DNA of 64,000 bases from Campylorhamphus procurvoides (taxonomy: Eukaryota > Chordata > Aves > Passeriformes > Dendrocolaptidae): positions 2,301,252 to 2,365,251 of the forward strand of contig WBMV01000259.1 in assembly GCA_013396655.1 (NCBI GenBank), in the 5' to 3' direction. Below are positions 38,591 through 52,100 of the stretch, piece after piece (position 1 is the stretch's first letter; every line of letters begins with the position of its first letter). The notes under the pieces are model-generated. The model did not search any database, had not been told where the DNA came from, and worked only from the letters and a program-made list of their open reading frames with translations. The translations under genes and the position numbers were made by a program.

Positions 38591-41500
38591 TAAATTATAA
38601 AATGTTATCTTCTATTTTTTAAAAAGAGAACTTTTACTGACAAACATTTGTGAATTTTCTATTGCTTTGAAAGCATAAGGAAACATCTGTCCTTTTCCAA
38701 AATCTTTTCATTTTCTGTTTTCTTAAGAAAAGTGGAGTGATGGATTTTTTTAAAAAAGGTGGTTAAAGATGAAATAAATTAGGCACTCAACTTTCATGTC
38801 TTTTCCAACAGCAATTTCAATGCTCTTATAGCTATTTTACACTTTAAACATATCCTAGTTTTTAAAAAATGCTGTTTAAACAGGTTTTTTTCTAGAATAA
38901 GGATGATTAGCAAAACAAAATTCCTTATAGGAAAACAATAAAGAAAAATTAGAAGGTGATCTCCACACTCACACACTCTTATTTATTTTTCAGAATCATC
39001 TTCTCTCTTTTACAGCATGAGTTGTTGAATGAAGATGAGGGTTAAAATCTCCATCTGACTCTATTTGCCCTCCTATAGTTTCCTGTACTCAAACACAATA
39101 ATTTTCTCATCTCCACTTCATGTAAATAAATGTGAGGTCAGTCTCATTCAAGTGTGGAAAAGTAAAGAGGAAACATTCAACTGAAAATCTGGTTTTCCAG
39201 AAGTATTTCAGGAGTGAAGTCCTGCCTGTCCCAGCAGGACAGTAGCCCTCCTCAGTTTGAGATGTCCCCTTTGCTCATTCCCGTGGACATCCCACCCATG
39301 GAAGGTCTCTTTCTCTCCACCTCTCTCCTTTCTCCTGTCTCCTCTAAATAAGCAATAAACACAGTTTCAGGCCTGTCACTGTTTTCCACTGGTTGGCAAC
39401 TTCCACTTGCTGGGGATTGCTTTTGTCTAATTGTTCTGGTAAGTAATTCAGCTGCAGCCTGCAAGAAGACAGGGATTCCTCGTGGCTGATGGGCTGCTTT
39501 GTGCTCATGTCACAATGTCTTTGGGAAATTGTTAGCTCGCACTGTGGTAATTCAATTTTGATGAATACCCTGTAACTTAATTTACTCTGTGGCAAAACAC
39601 AATTGTATAAACAAATTGGTTCTGTCCACACCCATCGTACCTTTACAGGGCATCATTTTAATATTAACCACTTTGAGCTATGATAGCTTGTATTGTAGAC
39701 CCTAAAGCAGGACTGTGTCTGTAAGTACAGGGCAGGGCAGATGGCTTTAGGTTCACACCATAGCTTTTACAGAGATCATTCACTGAATGTGAGAATAACA
39801 CGCCAAAAATAAAAGGAATTGCCATAAGGTATCAGGAAAGGTGAGTTGTGATAGCAGCTGGGAGACCCTGGCAGGGACCAGGACACTGCTGTGTGAGATC
39901 CTGCACACAGTCAAACACAGCAGCAGTCTATGTTCCAAGGAGTGCATGGCACAAATACTATAGAAATACATTTTAGTTCAGCAATTATGTTAAAAATTTT
40001 GTGAATTATTCCCCATCATTAGCATAAGAGCTATTGCAAAGTAGTTAAAGAAAATGAAAAGCTCCTTCCTGTGATAGCAGGAACAGTCTCCAGCCTGTTG
40101 TGCTGCTCAGGCTGTGTCTGTGCCATGAAACCAGGGCCCCACAACACCTTCTGCTGAGAAAAGTAGCTGCTCTTAAACTGCTGCAGGAATCTGAAATATG
40201 ATTAGGAGCCCTAAAACCTGGATAACTGCCTCAATTAAGTTTGATGAAGGCCTACCTATGGTCATTGACTTTGGGTTTACATTGCTGTGAAGAGCACCAT
40301 TTTAGTTTTTGGAGAACAGAATATTGAAGGCAATAGAGATTTGCTGTATTATGTTTGCTTTAAATCAAGGGAGTGTTGTATGCAAATATTATCAAAATTG
40401 TAATATTTGAGCCCAAGGGAAAAAGGAAAACCAACATCAGGGTTGTGTTAAAAACAGCAAGGCAGTTCTGGTCCCTTTATTTCCCTCAGAGCATGTCAGT
40501 TTGAATTCCATTTACACTATGGCTGCTTTGTGCAGGCACAGCTTTACCTGGGAAAAAGGATGATGGAAGATGTTTTAAAAGAGATTAAAGAAACTGACAC
40601 CCTTTGCACTGCTACAAAAATGCAGTATGAAGGTGCCCAGACTGACTTTTAAAAAAATTCTGATAACCCTATTGATCGGAGTGGGATTATATCAGGGGTC
40701 AGATCAGCCAAGTGCTATTTCCAGAGTTGCCATTATCACCCTCAGTTCCCATCTCATGCTCTCCAAATGTCCAGTTTGAACCCACAGATGTTTCCAGGCA
40801 CTCTCAAGGCAAACATGTGGCACCAGCTCCTTGCAGCTTTTCCTTTAATGGATCAAGATGGTCTTAAGAAAGTATTTAGCATATGCTTCCCATTTGCCCC
40901 CTCTCTGATACAAAGGGGTCCAGTAAGTCTGCAGATACTCCCTGCAGCCCAGGTGCCTGGCACTGAAGGCTAGGTGCTATTTTAAAACCTCACTAGCATT
41001 AATGCTGCATCTTCTGACATTTAAATGTGTCTAAAAGTCTAGTTCTTCCTTCTTACCGAATGCTCTGTGCACACCCAGCTGGGCCATACTCACAAGGGGA
41101 GCAGGGGGTGGCAGGCACACCATACCAGGAGGGGCTGAATTCTCAGCACAGCACCTGGTGGGCAGGTGGCCAGGGCCAGCTCCCCAGTGAATCAGCCAGG
41201 CTGGTTGAGATCTTACGCACAGGTTTCAGGAAGCAGAAAAAGAGAAGATTAATGTAGGTACAAATAAATATTTGCAAAGCTTACTTTTCAGAACTCCATT
41301 GTGATCTTGTCTTGGGCACAGGGTGTTCATCAAAGGATATTCATTGTTTGAAGTGTGTGCCTACAGGTCTCCTTTTTGAATCTGTGGAGCTGTTATTAAA
41401 GGAGAAAGCTGGAAACTTAAAAACTGCTCATGTAAACTGTTTAGAAGGTATGGATTTATCAAAGGATGCTTCACCCGGCAGCAAGGAACCGTAGGAAAAG

Positions 41501-43958
41501 GGTGTCACTAGTTCTTCCCAATGCAATGACCCTACATTTTTTCTGCTCTCTGATTGTAGAAAGGTTTTTTACCAAGGAGCTTTGTTTGATGCTCTCTTGG
41601 AGAAATTCAGGTTTCCCTATCACTCTACTGTGAATATTTGTGGCTAATGGAGAACCTGATCACACACAGAGTAGCAAATTGCATTTCAATTGCTTGTTCA
41701 CTGGCAGTTTCAAAAATGCTGTTGTGTCTTGAAGTAGTTTTGCAGGACTGAGAGATTTGTAGCCATAGACTGCACTGGCCTTCAAGAATTAAAATTGTTC
41801 AACAGTGCCATGGGTTATAAACTCTTACCTTGCACTCCAAACCCTGTGTGTGGATCTGTCATTTACCAGCAGGTAAAACACATGCCTGAGTGCTGTCCTA
41901 GCCAGCACTGGTTGTAATGATGTCCTCAAATGCTTCACTGCCTTGGGCCTTGCTAAGTGAATTGAAGTATGTGCCTAAATATTTGCAGTACTGGGACCAT
42001 AATAATTGTTCATTTTGCAAAGATTAGTACAAAATTGGATCAAAATGTTGCCCCTTAATGTAGAGCAGATGCCATTCAACCACCATTTTGAAGTTTGGTC
42101 TTCTGAATTTTATTGTTGGTTGAGGGATTTGCTCAATCCTCCACCAAAGGTGGTCTCTGTATTAAGATGCAAGCTGCTTTAACAGTAGATTAACCATTGT
42201 GATTAATGATGATAATGGATGAATGCTTTTGTCACAAAAAAACTGCATAACCACATATAAGCCTTAAAAACAGAATTAAAAAAATAGCATTGTTTAATCT
42301 GTTTCAAGAAGACTGTAAATGCCTTGGGTATTGATCCAGCCTGGGAGCCTGCCTATAAGGATACTCTCTGCCTGCTGCAGTGTGCTTAGATACAATCTAA
42401 TAAGAGCTCATTGAATAATAAACAATGGTAGCCACCCAATCCTAAAAATTTAGATTGACGGAATTCCCTCCCCAGTGAAGAGAAAAAACCTAGAGCTGCC
42501 CATAAACCCATTACTGTCCACTCACCCATAAGCCAATAGAAGATCTTGGATTATTGGAACTCTTAGCTTTAAGAGAAATTGCTTTCCTAAATTTGACCTC
42601 CCACACTAAATATAAAATATGGACCATCTGTAATGAAGGGATTGCAGCCCAAATAGCTATCATCTCTCGGTGGCAAAGGTTAGAAGGTTGATGCACATTG
42701 GCTCCATGGGGATGGGGATGTTGGTGACCTTTTGGCATGAAAATGGTCACTTGGAGCTGTAATGTGAGAGAAAGGGGTCAGGTATTAGCCACTGAATACT
42801 CTCTGATGCTGTGTCCTTGTTAAGCTTTTACAGAAAAAGCCATGGAGGCATTATGGGAAACAGCATCAAATCCCATCTACCAGATCTGAATATGATACAG
42901 AGGAAAAGTGAAACTGGATATATGCTCCATTTAGGTAACATTTCTTCACTTCTTAAAAGGACAAATGTCATCTGAGCAGTATAGAGCATTCAGTTCAAAG
43001 AATAAGCAGGTAAAAAGAATAATCTTTTGCCACTCCTGCATTCTACTTTATATTTGACTGCTCCTGATGGGCCAAGTGTATAACTACCAAGATGCATTCC
43101 CTTTTCCTGTTTGCTTAAGGAATTAAATTTAAATTTGTTTTGCAGAAAGCAAAACAAAAATACAGTATGTGGTTAAATGAAATTGCTGCTGTCCATACCC
43201 TGTGTTTTAGTGTAATTCCTGTAAATGATTGTGAGGGGCTATAGAGGGAAACACAGTGAACACAATGTTCCTTTTTGATCAGCAGCTTTTAACAAAGGAA
43301 GGATGTTGAACATCTGAAAGTAGGTAGTGTGGAGTTCACTGCAGGTCACCATTAAGGACAAGAACAAGGTAATGTAAGAGGCTGTGTGATTCCAGGTTGA
43401 CAGGAGGATTTTAAAAGATCAAAAGTGTTTTATATATATGTTAGAGAGGACCAGAAGTGCTTTCAGTCAACAGATGAAAATGCTAATGTTTAGAAATGAT
43501 GAAAGCAAGACAAATGTGGTGGTGAATTCCAACTGAGTCATCAAAACAACAAGTATTCTTAGTCTGTGGTTTTTAAAAGATTATTGCAAATTGTCCATCA
43601 GTGCAGGTGTGGTAAAAATGGTTATTCTGCTTCTATATGAACAGCTCACTGCATTTGTTATTTTGGGATGGCAGAGTTGACAGTGAGTTGTGACTTGCAG
43701 TATTTGTTCTTTTAGATCTAGATGTATTTGAATAAGTCCGTTAATTATTTAAGCTTTACATTGTGCTCTCTTCCTGTCAGTAACTGCAATAGAAATGTTT
43801 TTACTGTATAATTAGGGAGCTGAAGAGAAAAGAAAGAAACAATTAATAGCTGTTTCTGATAGAACCTTCATCAGTTTAGTGTGAAAAAGAAAAATGATGG
43901 AGTAATATTGCCACCAGCAATCCCTCAGTCAGGTGACTTTTTTGCTGGATCAATTCTG
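38591..43958. other. Non-coding stretch, no gene recognised
   Basis: A+T-rich, with a richer CpG-poor patch at 41050-41200. An ATGCAAAT octamer lies at 40380-40387. No gene, RNA gene or transposon recognised. Confidence 0.55.
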
Positions 43959-43971
43959 GTTGCTAAGCAAC
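43959..43971. promoter_or_regulatory. Candidate RFX X-box
   Basis: GTTGCTAAGCAAC is a perfect inverted repeat of GTTGCT/AGCAAC with a 1-bp centre. It agrees with the RFX-family X-box consensus (GTNRCY, 0-3 bp, RGYAAC). RFX factors drive ciliary and some neuronal and immune genes. Perfect two-half-site X-boxes are uncommon by chance, but a single motif without promoter context does not show function. It lies just upstream of the A+T-rich block at 44130-44520. Confidence 0.4.
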
Positions 43972-44129
43972 AAGCAAAAAGGCACGGTTATGTTTTGGTA
44001 AATCTTTTATTTTTGAATATTCTGTGCTGGAGTTTCAGGTACTGTATCTCTTGCTAATGCTCTTGATTCAAGAGTCACGTTATCTTCTGAGCCATAAAAG
44101 TTCAGATTTTGTTATTTAAAAGGGATGAT
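43972..44129. other. Short non-coding spacer
   Basis: A+T-rich sequence linking the X-box to the next block. It holds GTTATGTTTTGG- and AGTCACGTTATC-type words. Nothing definite seen. Confidence 0.5.
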
Positions 44130-44520
44130 GTTATTTAGTTTCCAGAAAAACTTTTGTGGTTAATACATGTTTGAAAATACAAAACTGAACCAGTGATTAG
44201 AGAATTTGTTAAAGAAAGCCACAGAAAAATCATTACAACAACTTTGACATTTTTGGTTAATGATATCTACATTAATGAGTTAATTGCCAATGCATCACAT
44301 TTTATGCCACTATCAAATATTAATGTTATCAATGTTATAATAATAGCATCTATTGATATAATTGAAGCTTGCTTTCCAATAGGTGTCACCATGAATAATA
44401 CCATTGCAGTATTAAAATCAATAATAAGAATATTAGGAGGGCATTATAAAATGTCAATACAATGAAAACCACTTAAATAAATGCTTGATATAAAACAAAC
44501 TGACTAAATATACTAAGCTA
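44130..44520. promoter_or_regulatory. Very A+T-rich block, possible conserved element
   Basis: Strongly A+T-rich but not simple repeat. Many different TAAT/ATTA and TGTCA-type words are spread through it, including TACATTAATGAGTTAATTGCC near 44268 and AATAGGTGTCACCATGAATA near 44379. A frame of 90 codons (44193-44465, +) runs through it, Ile/Asn-rich as expected from the composition, and matches nothing I know. Enhancer-like conservation is an inference, to be tested by alignment. Confidence 0.25.
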
Positions 44521-45179
44521 TAATTTAAAAGAATAAATTGACAACCCTATGTATAATGGTTTGGGCACTGCAACTTTACCATTCTTAAAAGCATTGAGCT
44601 GAAACTAATCATTCAAAAAAGTTATGAAGAGAAGAAAATTATTGTGCACTGAGTGAGAAAATATTTAAAGAATAAATGATGTACCTGAGGAAAGCATAAA
44701 TATTGTAAGTGGTTTGATGATACCTTTAAGATAAAGCCTTTGTGTTGCAATTGTCCAAAATCTGCTTGCAAAAATCCATGCCTTTCTTCCTTTGAGGTCA
44801 GTTCAAGGCAGGCACACAGCTGAGGCTTGGAAGGATGCGTGCGCTGTGTGTAAAGAAATCAGAGGCCCAGCCCTAGAAAAGGACTGGAAATTCCAATTTT
44901 CCAACATGAAACGTGTTGTCAATCTGTGGCTATTGCTGTTCCATTTCAACGGTGGCAAATTGGCACAAAGCTGGGGGTGTGAGGGTGATTCTCTGCGCCT
45001 TTCAGTGCCTGACAGTGATGCAAAGAAAAGGAAGATTGCAAAGGGTCTTTGAAAATGTAGCACCTGAGTGTAGCCGGTGCTGTTTGTATGGGACAGCAAG
45101 CAGGACAAATAATTGGGGAAAAAAAGGCATAATTAAGGTGTTCAGTTGCCATCCAGTGAACAGAGAGAAAAGCTCTCAG
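44521..45179. other. Non-coding stretch, no gene recognised
   Basis: A+T-rich, grading into richer sequence after 44790. Frames of 84-101 codons overlap on both strands at 44792-45200 without domain or splice support. Confidence 0.5.
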
Positions 45180-45780
45180 GGTCTGGAGTGTCACTGACAT
45201 CAGCCTTCATCCTGGTAGACACAGAGGGTGAGGTGGTCACAAGCAGCTGCCTGGGGTGGGGGCATTTGCCCCTCTGCTGGGGCTCTCTGTGTCATGGCAA
45301 TGCCCTGGAGCAAGGACTGGCTCTTCTCCAGCTGTGTAGCTGAGCAGAGCAGAGGAGGGCTGAGGAATCCAGCTTCCTGAGACTGCAGGGATGGCCCCTC
45401 CTAAGAAACCCTCAAAGACATGCCTTGCCCCTGGGAAGTGGTAATTGACTGCAGAAAGACAATTTTACGTTTCCTTCTGTCCCACGTGGTGTCCCGAGCG
45501 GGGTGGGAGGCAGCAGGGCGTGCTGGTGGCAGCCTGGTCCAAGCAGTGCTGCCTGCAGCTGGAGGGCTCAGTGTCCACAGCGGCTCTTGCCAGGGCACTG
45601 CAGCCCAAGGTATAATCAAACCAACTGAGGGCCAATGGGGCTTTGAAGAAGCCTCCAAGTTATTAACTCTGGCTGACTGGCCACTCTTGACTGCCCATGG
45701 TGGTGATCTCCATTCCCCACCACACAGGGTTTGCCACTGGAGATGCAATGCATCTGAAAGTTTACTGGGAACTCTGTAGA
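45180..45780. other. GC-rich patch without a gene
   Basis: Mixed-frame open sequence on both strands (119 codons + at 45420-45779; 115 codons - at 45401-45748) with a few CpGs around 45484-45525 (CACGTGG, CCCGAGCGGGG). Neither translation is recognisable. It could be a worn transposon body or a long terminal repeat, but I could not assign one. Confidence 0.4.
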
Positions 45781-46560
45781 TTAGAATTGTTAATCTGAAG
45801 CCTTTTTATTACCAGCGTTGTCTTCAGCTATATCTGCCAAAAAAGTTTTAAGACAGCTCAGATTTATTTGCCCAGAAACATTTGACATTTACTTCATTAC
45901 TCAGTGGACTGCATTCTCTTTAAATAAATTTTCCAGTGATCTGGACTTTCACCATGAAAATCTGAACAGTGAACTCCTAGTTTATTATGCCTACTTGAAA
46001 AGAGTAATTTAATAAGGCATCAGTACAAATACTTAATTGTGCAATGGTTATTGACAATGCCTTTAAACAGTTGCATATTTGCCAGATTTAGCTAATGGAA
46101 GTAGAATTGCCACTTAATGTCTCAGTTTGCACTGGCTGAAAATAAATTGTATCTGACATTCCTTTGGCTTTTAAAGGACATATTTGGATATTTACAGTCA
46201 GATTGATCTTTTGTTGCATTTATGATTCTTGTGTGAAAAACTATGAAGTAATTTAGATGGAGATACTTATTTACACTTACAGTATTTGTAATAGCTTCAC
46301 ACAGTCTGATGTTTCACAGACTGGAGATATTGATAGCAGGGAGAGTTGAATGAAAATAACTTGGTAAAATCTGGTTTTTTTCGAAATGCGTGGATTTGTC
46401 AAGTGTGAAATAATTTGCTGCAACAGGCTACTTTTAATGACATTTCCATTTATAAGAAGTTTTGAAATATAAATTAAAAATTGTTCATACAGAATTTTGA
46501 GTCATTTTCTGAAGGTCCAGTTTCATTATGTTTTCTTTGGAAATTTAATCTATAACAAAA
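45781..46560. promoter_or_regulatory. Possible conserved non-coding element(s)
   Basis: The interval 45990-46560 is A+T-rich and non-repetitive, with many factor-like words, such as GTGCAATGGTTATTGACAAT near 46037, GATCTTTTGTTGCATTTATG near 46205 and ACAGACTGGAGATATTGATAG near 46315. There is almost no low-complexity sequence. Enhancer identity is a guess from texture alone. Confidence 0.2.
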
Positions 46561-49126
46561 TTAAGTCAAATAAAAAGTCTAAAAGCAAAATGGTGACATA
46601 TGAAGACAAAATATTCTGATTGTCATGAGCTAAAATTTTTCTTAAGTTTTTGGTCCAAAAAAGACTTCTACAGTGTTTCATTCCAATTTAGGATGCAAAT
46701 GAGATCTGCAATACTGAAAATGGGGGGAAAATTCATATTGAGTTCTAATGCAGATACATTTAGCTCATTTTATTTTCTCTGTTAGAAATATAATTACTTA
46801 TCTCTGTACTCTCCTTTCCTCATACCTCATTTAAGAAGTAAAAAACTTTTTTTAATGAAGCAACTTATCATCACATTAAGAAGATCAAGAGCAATTGAAT
46901 TATGAGTATTGCAATTGCAATTTTTTCCAGTTGTAATGAATGTACTGTAAAGTGCAAATCTGCTTAATTCTGATGAAACAGGTTTTTTATCTTTAACAGC
47001 TTTCTGTAAATGTTAAGGTTTGTTTGTAAATTGATTTATAAGAAAATGTGTACTTTGAATTTCTAGGTTGTTAAGACATAGCAAGAAAACTTGTAAACAC
47101 CTGAGGGGAGCAATTTCTTTGGGTTGGGTTCTGCTGAACTGTTCTATTGGAAGAGCAGTGCTTTGTTCAACACAAGGCTTGGTTTTCAAGAATTGAGCTG
47201 GTGCCTGCTTGAACAACATTTCCAGATACTTTTATCATTTCAATTTCTGTTGCTTAGACAAATGCAGAAATAACTTTGTTCCTTGCTCCGCTCAAGTGGC
47301 AGGGCAGGGCTAGGTTGGCAGTGAAAGGAAGAGCTCTACAATTCAGCATCATGTTTTGCTGAGTTTCTGTGCTTCCTGGGAGCAAGGGTGAGTGCTGAAA
47401 CGGCTTCTTGTGGCTGAGCTGAAAGAGTGGTTAAGAATTGCCGTTGTTTCCCTCCCTTAGCTCTGTTTTTCCTACCTGATTTTAGTTGTGTCTACTTCAA
47501 AATTCTTGGTTGGTTGCATGCCCGTTGACTTCTCCCTGAGAAGAGCTTTGTATTTGTGGGTATTTCTATGGGCCCACCTGCATTGTACTCTGCACAATTC
47601 ACAATGATCACAAAGACATATCAGAGAGAAAATTCATTCCTTTTCGTGCTTGGTCTATGCTGGACCATTCCGTAGTTCCACATGTTCTTGAAATGCAGAC
47701 ACTGTATGTTGATAAGGAATTATGTTTGGTTTAGAAAACATCAGATCTTTTCCCTGGAGAAGATCACTGCCTGCAATATTATAGGGAGTCATGCAACAAG
47801 GTATGGAGAGAGGCAGAACATGAAATGATAGCACCAAGTTATGAAATCAGGATAAAGGAGGAAGCAATGAAGAAACTAAATTATGACCCTTGAGTCCAGC
47901 AGGATTTCTCTCTCTGTACTCAGTGGTCTGAGGACAGCTCAACTCCAATGTTGCAATGATGCAAACTGCCACCTACGCTACAGGGTCTCCTGTTTGGAGT
48001 TTGCTCTCAGCTGATTTAGATTTGCCAAAGTTCATTATTTCAACATTAAGCAGCACTGGAAAATTCCACTCTGCTGGAGAGAGAACTGTGGCTAAAAAGA
48101 GTAAATAAAAAGCCACTGTCTGTGGATTGTCTGTGAAAAAGTGCACGTGGGTTTTCCTATGCAGGAACAAGTCTCTGTGTTGTGTGTGCATTCATTCTTT
48201 GGTATTTTTCAGTACTGAAGGAGACACAGTTATTTCCCTGGTTCTGTTGAATAGCTGTTGCCAGATCATTGGGAAAGTTTTTTGTGCTGAGATATGGGGC
48301 ACCCCAGCTCTGTAAGGGAAAACTAGTTCATGCTTCTACAGAGTACAAATCTGTAACCAAAACTTCATTCAAAAGCCCATAAATGTCCACAGGGAAGATA
48401 ACAATTTTCTCCTCTTCCCACTGTTTTGTTAAAAAAAAAAACCCAATAATAGAGGAAAAAACCCTTACAACAAGGAGTAATAAAAAGATAATCCATAGTC
48501 TGGGGCCTCTTGTAAATGCAGTAAACATGAAGAATTTATTACGTTTTTCTTATTCCAGGTGGAGATTGTTAAAGGCAGGTTTACTTCTCCTGAACTGTTC
48601 AAAATTAACTTTCTTGAAGTACAAAGTTTCGCTAAATGTCTTAAAATTAACTTCAGGCTGGATGGCCTGAAAAAGTGATAGCTGAAGCACTACAAGCAGA
48701 CTGAAAATTAGGGGAAAATCAGTACAAGGGACAGCTCTGTCCCTGACAGGCACTGGGAAGCTGGGGGTCTCCCAGAGGGATTGACACTTCCCCATTGGGG
48801 AAAACTGAACCAATATCTGGAAAATAGTCCTCAGAAAGACAAGAAGAAAATGTAGAGACAGTGTGGCCAGAGGCACAATTGGGTTCAGTTCGGGTATTTT
48901 CTGCCCTCTTCCCTGACCACTGTTTTGCCACCACATGCATCGTGAGTCAAGTCTGGTCCTCACTTAGCCCACACCTTCACAACAACCTCACAGCTCCCCA
49001 AAACCCACACAGTGACCACTGCTCGGTGCTGGGATCTGGTTGGGTTGTTGTTGCATTCAACACCTCATTCCTACTGACTGTGCGTTCTGTTGAGATCACT
49101 GGCTGCTTGGGACACACTCTGTAGTT
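46561..49126. other. Non-coding stretch, no gene recognised
   Basis: Includes a minus-strand frame of 137 codons (48550-48963) overlapping several others in a moderately rich patch. No family features. No transposon identified. Confidence 0.55.
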
Positions 49127-49149
49127 TGTTTTTACAGGCTGTAAAAACA
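49127..49149. repeat. 23-bp palindrome (11-bp arms)
   Basis: GTTTTTACAG (49128-49137), a central G, then CTGTAAAAAC (49139-49148), extended by T49127/A49149. Both strands read almost the same. It can extrude as a small cruciform or fold in RNA as a stem with a minimal loop. No function is implied. Confidence 0.85.
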
Positions 49150-52100
49150 GGTTCTAATTTTAGGGTGTCTGCATAATGGCTATCATTATGCACTCCACTA
49201 TAATTCCAATTCTTCATAATTAATTAAAACTATTCAGGTAACAAGGTCAAGGTGAAAAATTCTTCCTGTTGGTTTGAAGCACTTTTTCCATTTACTTATT
49301 AATATTCTAACTGATGTTGAATTGTTGTGGTTGAGAGCTCTTTCTAGCTGGCGTTTTAGATCACAGGAATTTCACAAGGAGAGGACCCGAATCTGAAAAT
49401 TTTAGTAATTTGTGCAGTCTCAGCTAGTGAAAGTCTTCCAGTGGAAGACCTGTAGCCTCACCCTGCAAATGTATGCCTTTCTCTCTTCTCCTCATGCTCA
49501 GTGAAAGCTGTGTCACAATTATACTGATTCTTGCTAATAATAAAATTTCTGTTATGTTGTCTATTACAGTCAAGATAAACTCTAGGCTTTTTGGAAACCT
49601 TATGTTTGATCCAGGAAATCAGATGAAAAACATTTGAAAGCTCATTTCTATCTTTCTAAGCAGCCAAACCCATGAAAAATTGCAGTTGTTTGTTTCAAAA
49701 CATAATGTGAGACTGTTTTTAACTGAGTCATAAATGTATCTTCATTTCCACACTATATCAAATTTTGAACTTAATGAGACTTTCAGGTGCAAGAGCCCCC
49801 CAGCTACAGGTCGGTGGAAAGAACCAGTATTTTTTTCTGCAGGCAAAGTTAAGATCCTTCTCAAATCTCATAATGTTTTTAAAGCAGACTGTTAAGGTGC
49901 ATTAGATGCACTATGAAAAGCTACACAGAATACCAATATGTAATGCCAGGGTGAATCCTCTTTCTTTTTAAATCCTTCACAAAAAAAAACAAACCCTTCT
50001 AAGTGTGTGCTCTGCTCATGAGTCATTGTTAAGAGTCTAAACCACATGAAGGCTTCCCAACATCAAGTGAACACATATTTTTGACATGAACAAAGGAAAA
50101 TGGCTGCTTTGGGTTGCACACACATCTGAGCTTGCAGCAAAATATCTAGGGCTATCCCCTATATATTACCTATTTTTATTATTTTTATTATTGACAGTAT
50201 TATATATGCTAAGAGATCTTACTGAGTTCTCAGGTTACCCTGGTAACAAAAATGACTGTGCACATTTTTCTGCATCTGACAAAGTTGACTTTGCTGAGCC
50301 TCAGCTTATTCCTCTCTTCTTCCTACCTGTAGCACTGAAAATGGGTGTATGTGTGGCAATCAACACCAGACTGAAAGTTTACATCCCTATACGGCACCAT
50401 CGTGCAGTAGCTGGGAAATTTGTGTATGTTTGATCAGTTCTGGAATGGACAGAAAAAGATAGCCTAAAATTGCCCAGTGATTGTCTGATCTGCAGCCCAG
50501 GGAGGCAGAGCCTGACTGCTCGGGGTGTGGCACTGAACACAGAGACGCCCTGCTCTGAGATCTGCCCCTGGCACACCAGCACCCAGGCACCGGCAGCCAG
50601 CTCTTCCCAAGCCTACCTTTGGTGTCTGCCTGTGCATTGAAGTTGTCTGCAGCCACACATGCATAGTTCAGGAAAATCAATGGAAGCATTTCCATGAGGC
50701 TCAGTAGGTTTCGAAATGAGTTTGCTTTGTGCACCATAAATGACAGCTGTAACACTGCACGTGTGGACCTGTCAGTGCATGTTTCTCCGCTGCAGGAGGA
50801 TGTGGTAGAACGAGGTCAGTACCATGAGAGTCTGCAAGAATAGAGCTACTGCACATAAAATAGAGTTCTAGGTTCAGCCTGCACCTAATGTGCTGCAGAA
50901 GAGACATTGACCACTTAGTGGAGTCCCCAACTCTTCACACAAATTTAGTGGAAGAATTCAGTTCTTAGTTACAGACAGATTGCTGAAAAGGAAATTGCTA
51001 CTCAAAGCCAAATTCTGACCTCACTTGCCAGATTATAAATGCAGAGTGATCTCTCTGATGAAGTCATCTGTGCTTGGAACAGTGTAAATGAGAGAGAATT
51101 GGGAACTATATTATAAAAATTCCACACTTGGGATGCTTCCTGAGATAATGCATTAGGGCATTAACACATGAGTGAGGATACATAGATATTTTATTCTAAG
51201 GAAAGTCTACTTTTGATCTACTTTCACATTTTTTGTGGTGTTACGTCTTTATTCCAGATTCCAGGGTTTATGATAATAGCATTAACACTTCAGCCCCCTT
51301 CTGATGTGGTGTCAGTTACGCTCTTCACTTTGGTGGAGTAACACTTTGAAATTTCAAAATACTTGAAGATACTGTAACAGCCAGTGCTGCCAATATAGCA
51401 TGGAACTGCTACTTCACAATTCAAGTAGTCAGCTATTGACTCGTGGCAATCTATATCTGCATTAAAATGGTGAGTTTTGGATTAATGTGGAGCTGAAAGC
51501 CCAACTGAGGCTCTTTGCTGCCAGCCTGTCTCTGTAATTGCAGCATGGATTTCACCAACCACAAAGGGCAAAATGAATGTGATCATCCCCAGCAGTCGAT
51601 AGCACATTGATTTTTTTCACTCTACGATTCGCACAAATATTGAAGCTCATTTTTTAAGCAAGGAGGATTATTAATCTACATTTCTTTAAAAATAAGTCCA
51701 TTTTGAAGCATGGTACCTTGCAGGGCTTATTTAACGTGCAATATGTAAATCAGATTAGCAAAATATTGTATTTTTTTATTTTTAACCAAAAATTGGCATT
51801 CTCAGCAGGCTGTGAAACCTCATCCTCACCATTGTGCTGTCATGTGTCGTATTGTTTGGTTAAGAGATTAAAGAAGGAAATGTTGGCAGGTCTCGTTCTG
51901 GTCAATGGTCTGCGTTTTCTTAGTTTGGTTTCATTTTCACTAACCCCTGAGGTTGTAAACAGACTGTGTACAACATCACCTGTGGTTCCTGAGATGAAAC
52001 AATGATTCAAGATCATTTCTTCCCTAAATGGATGCAGTTAATCTGTGGTATAACAAATATACTTTAAGTCAGGGAAAAAAGTAAGTTCCTGCCAAGTAGC

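Noticed and set aside
34871..44391. Shared 14-mer AATAGGTGTCACCA at 34871 and 44378
   Set aside because: Several identical 14-mers are expected by chance between positions in a 64-kb window, so no link can be claimed.
45401..45779. 115- and 119-codon frames on opposite strands
   Set aside because: Mutually overlapping in a GC-rich patch, which indicates composition and not coding.
48550..48963. 137-codon frame on the minus strand
   Set aside because: It overlaps other open frames on both strands and has no recognisable sequence features.
50086..50433. 115-codon frame with a hydrophobic segment, possible small membrane protein
   Set aside because: The hydrophobic stretch comes from a TATTTTTATT-type low-complexity run, and there is no splice or promoter support or family resemblance.
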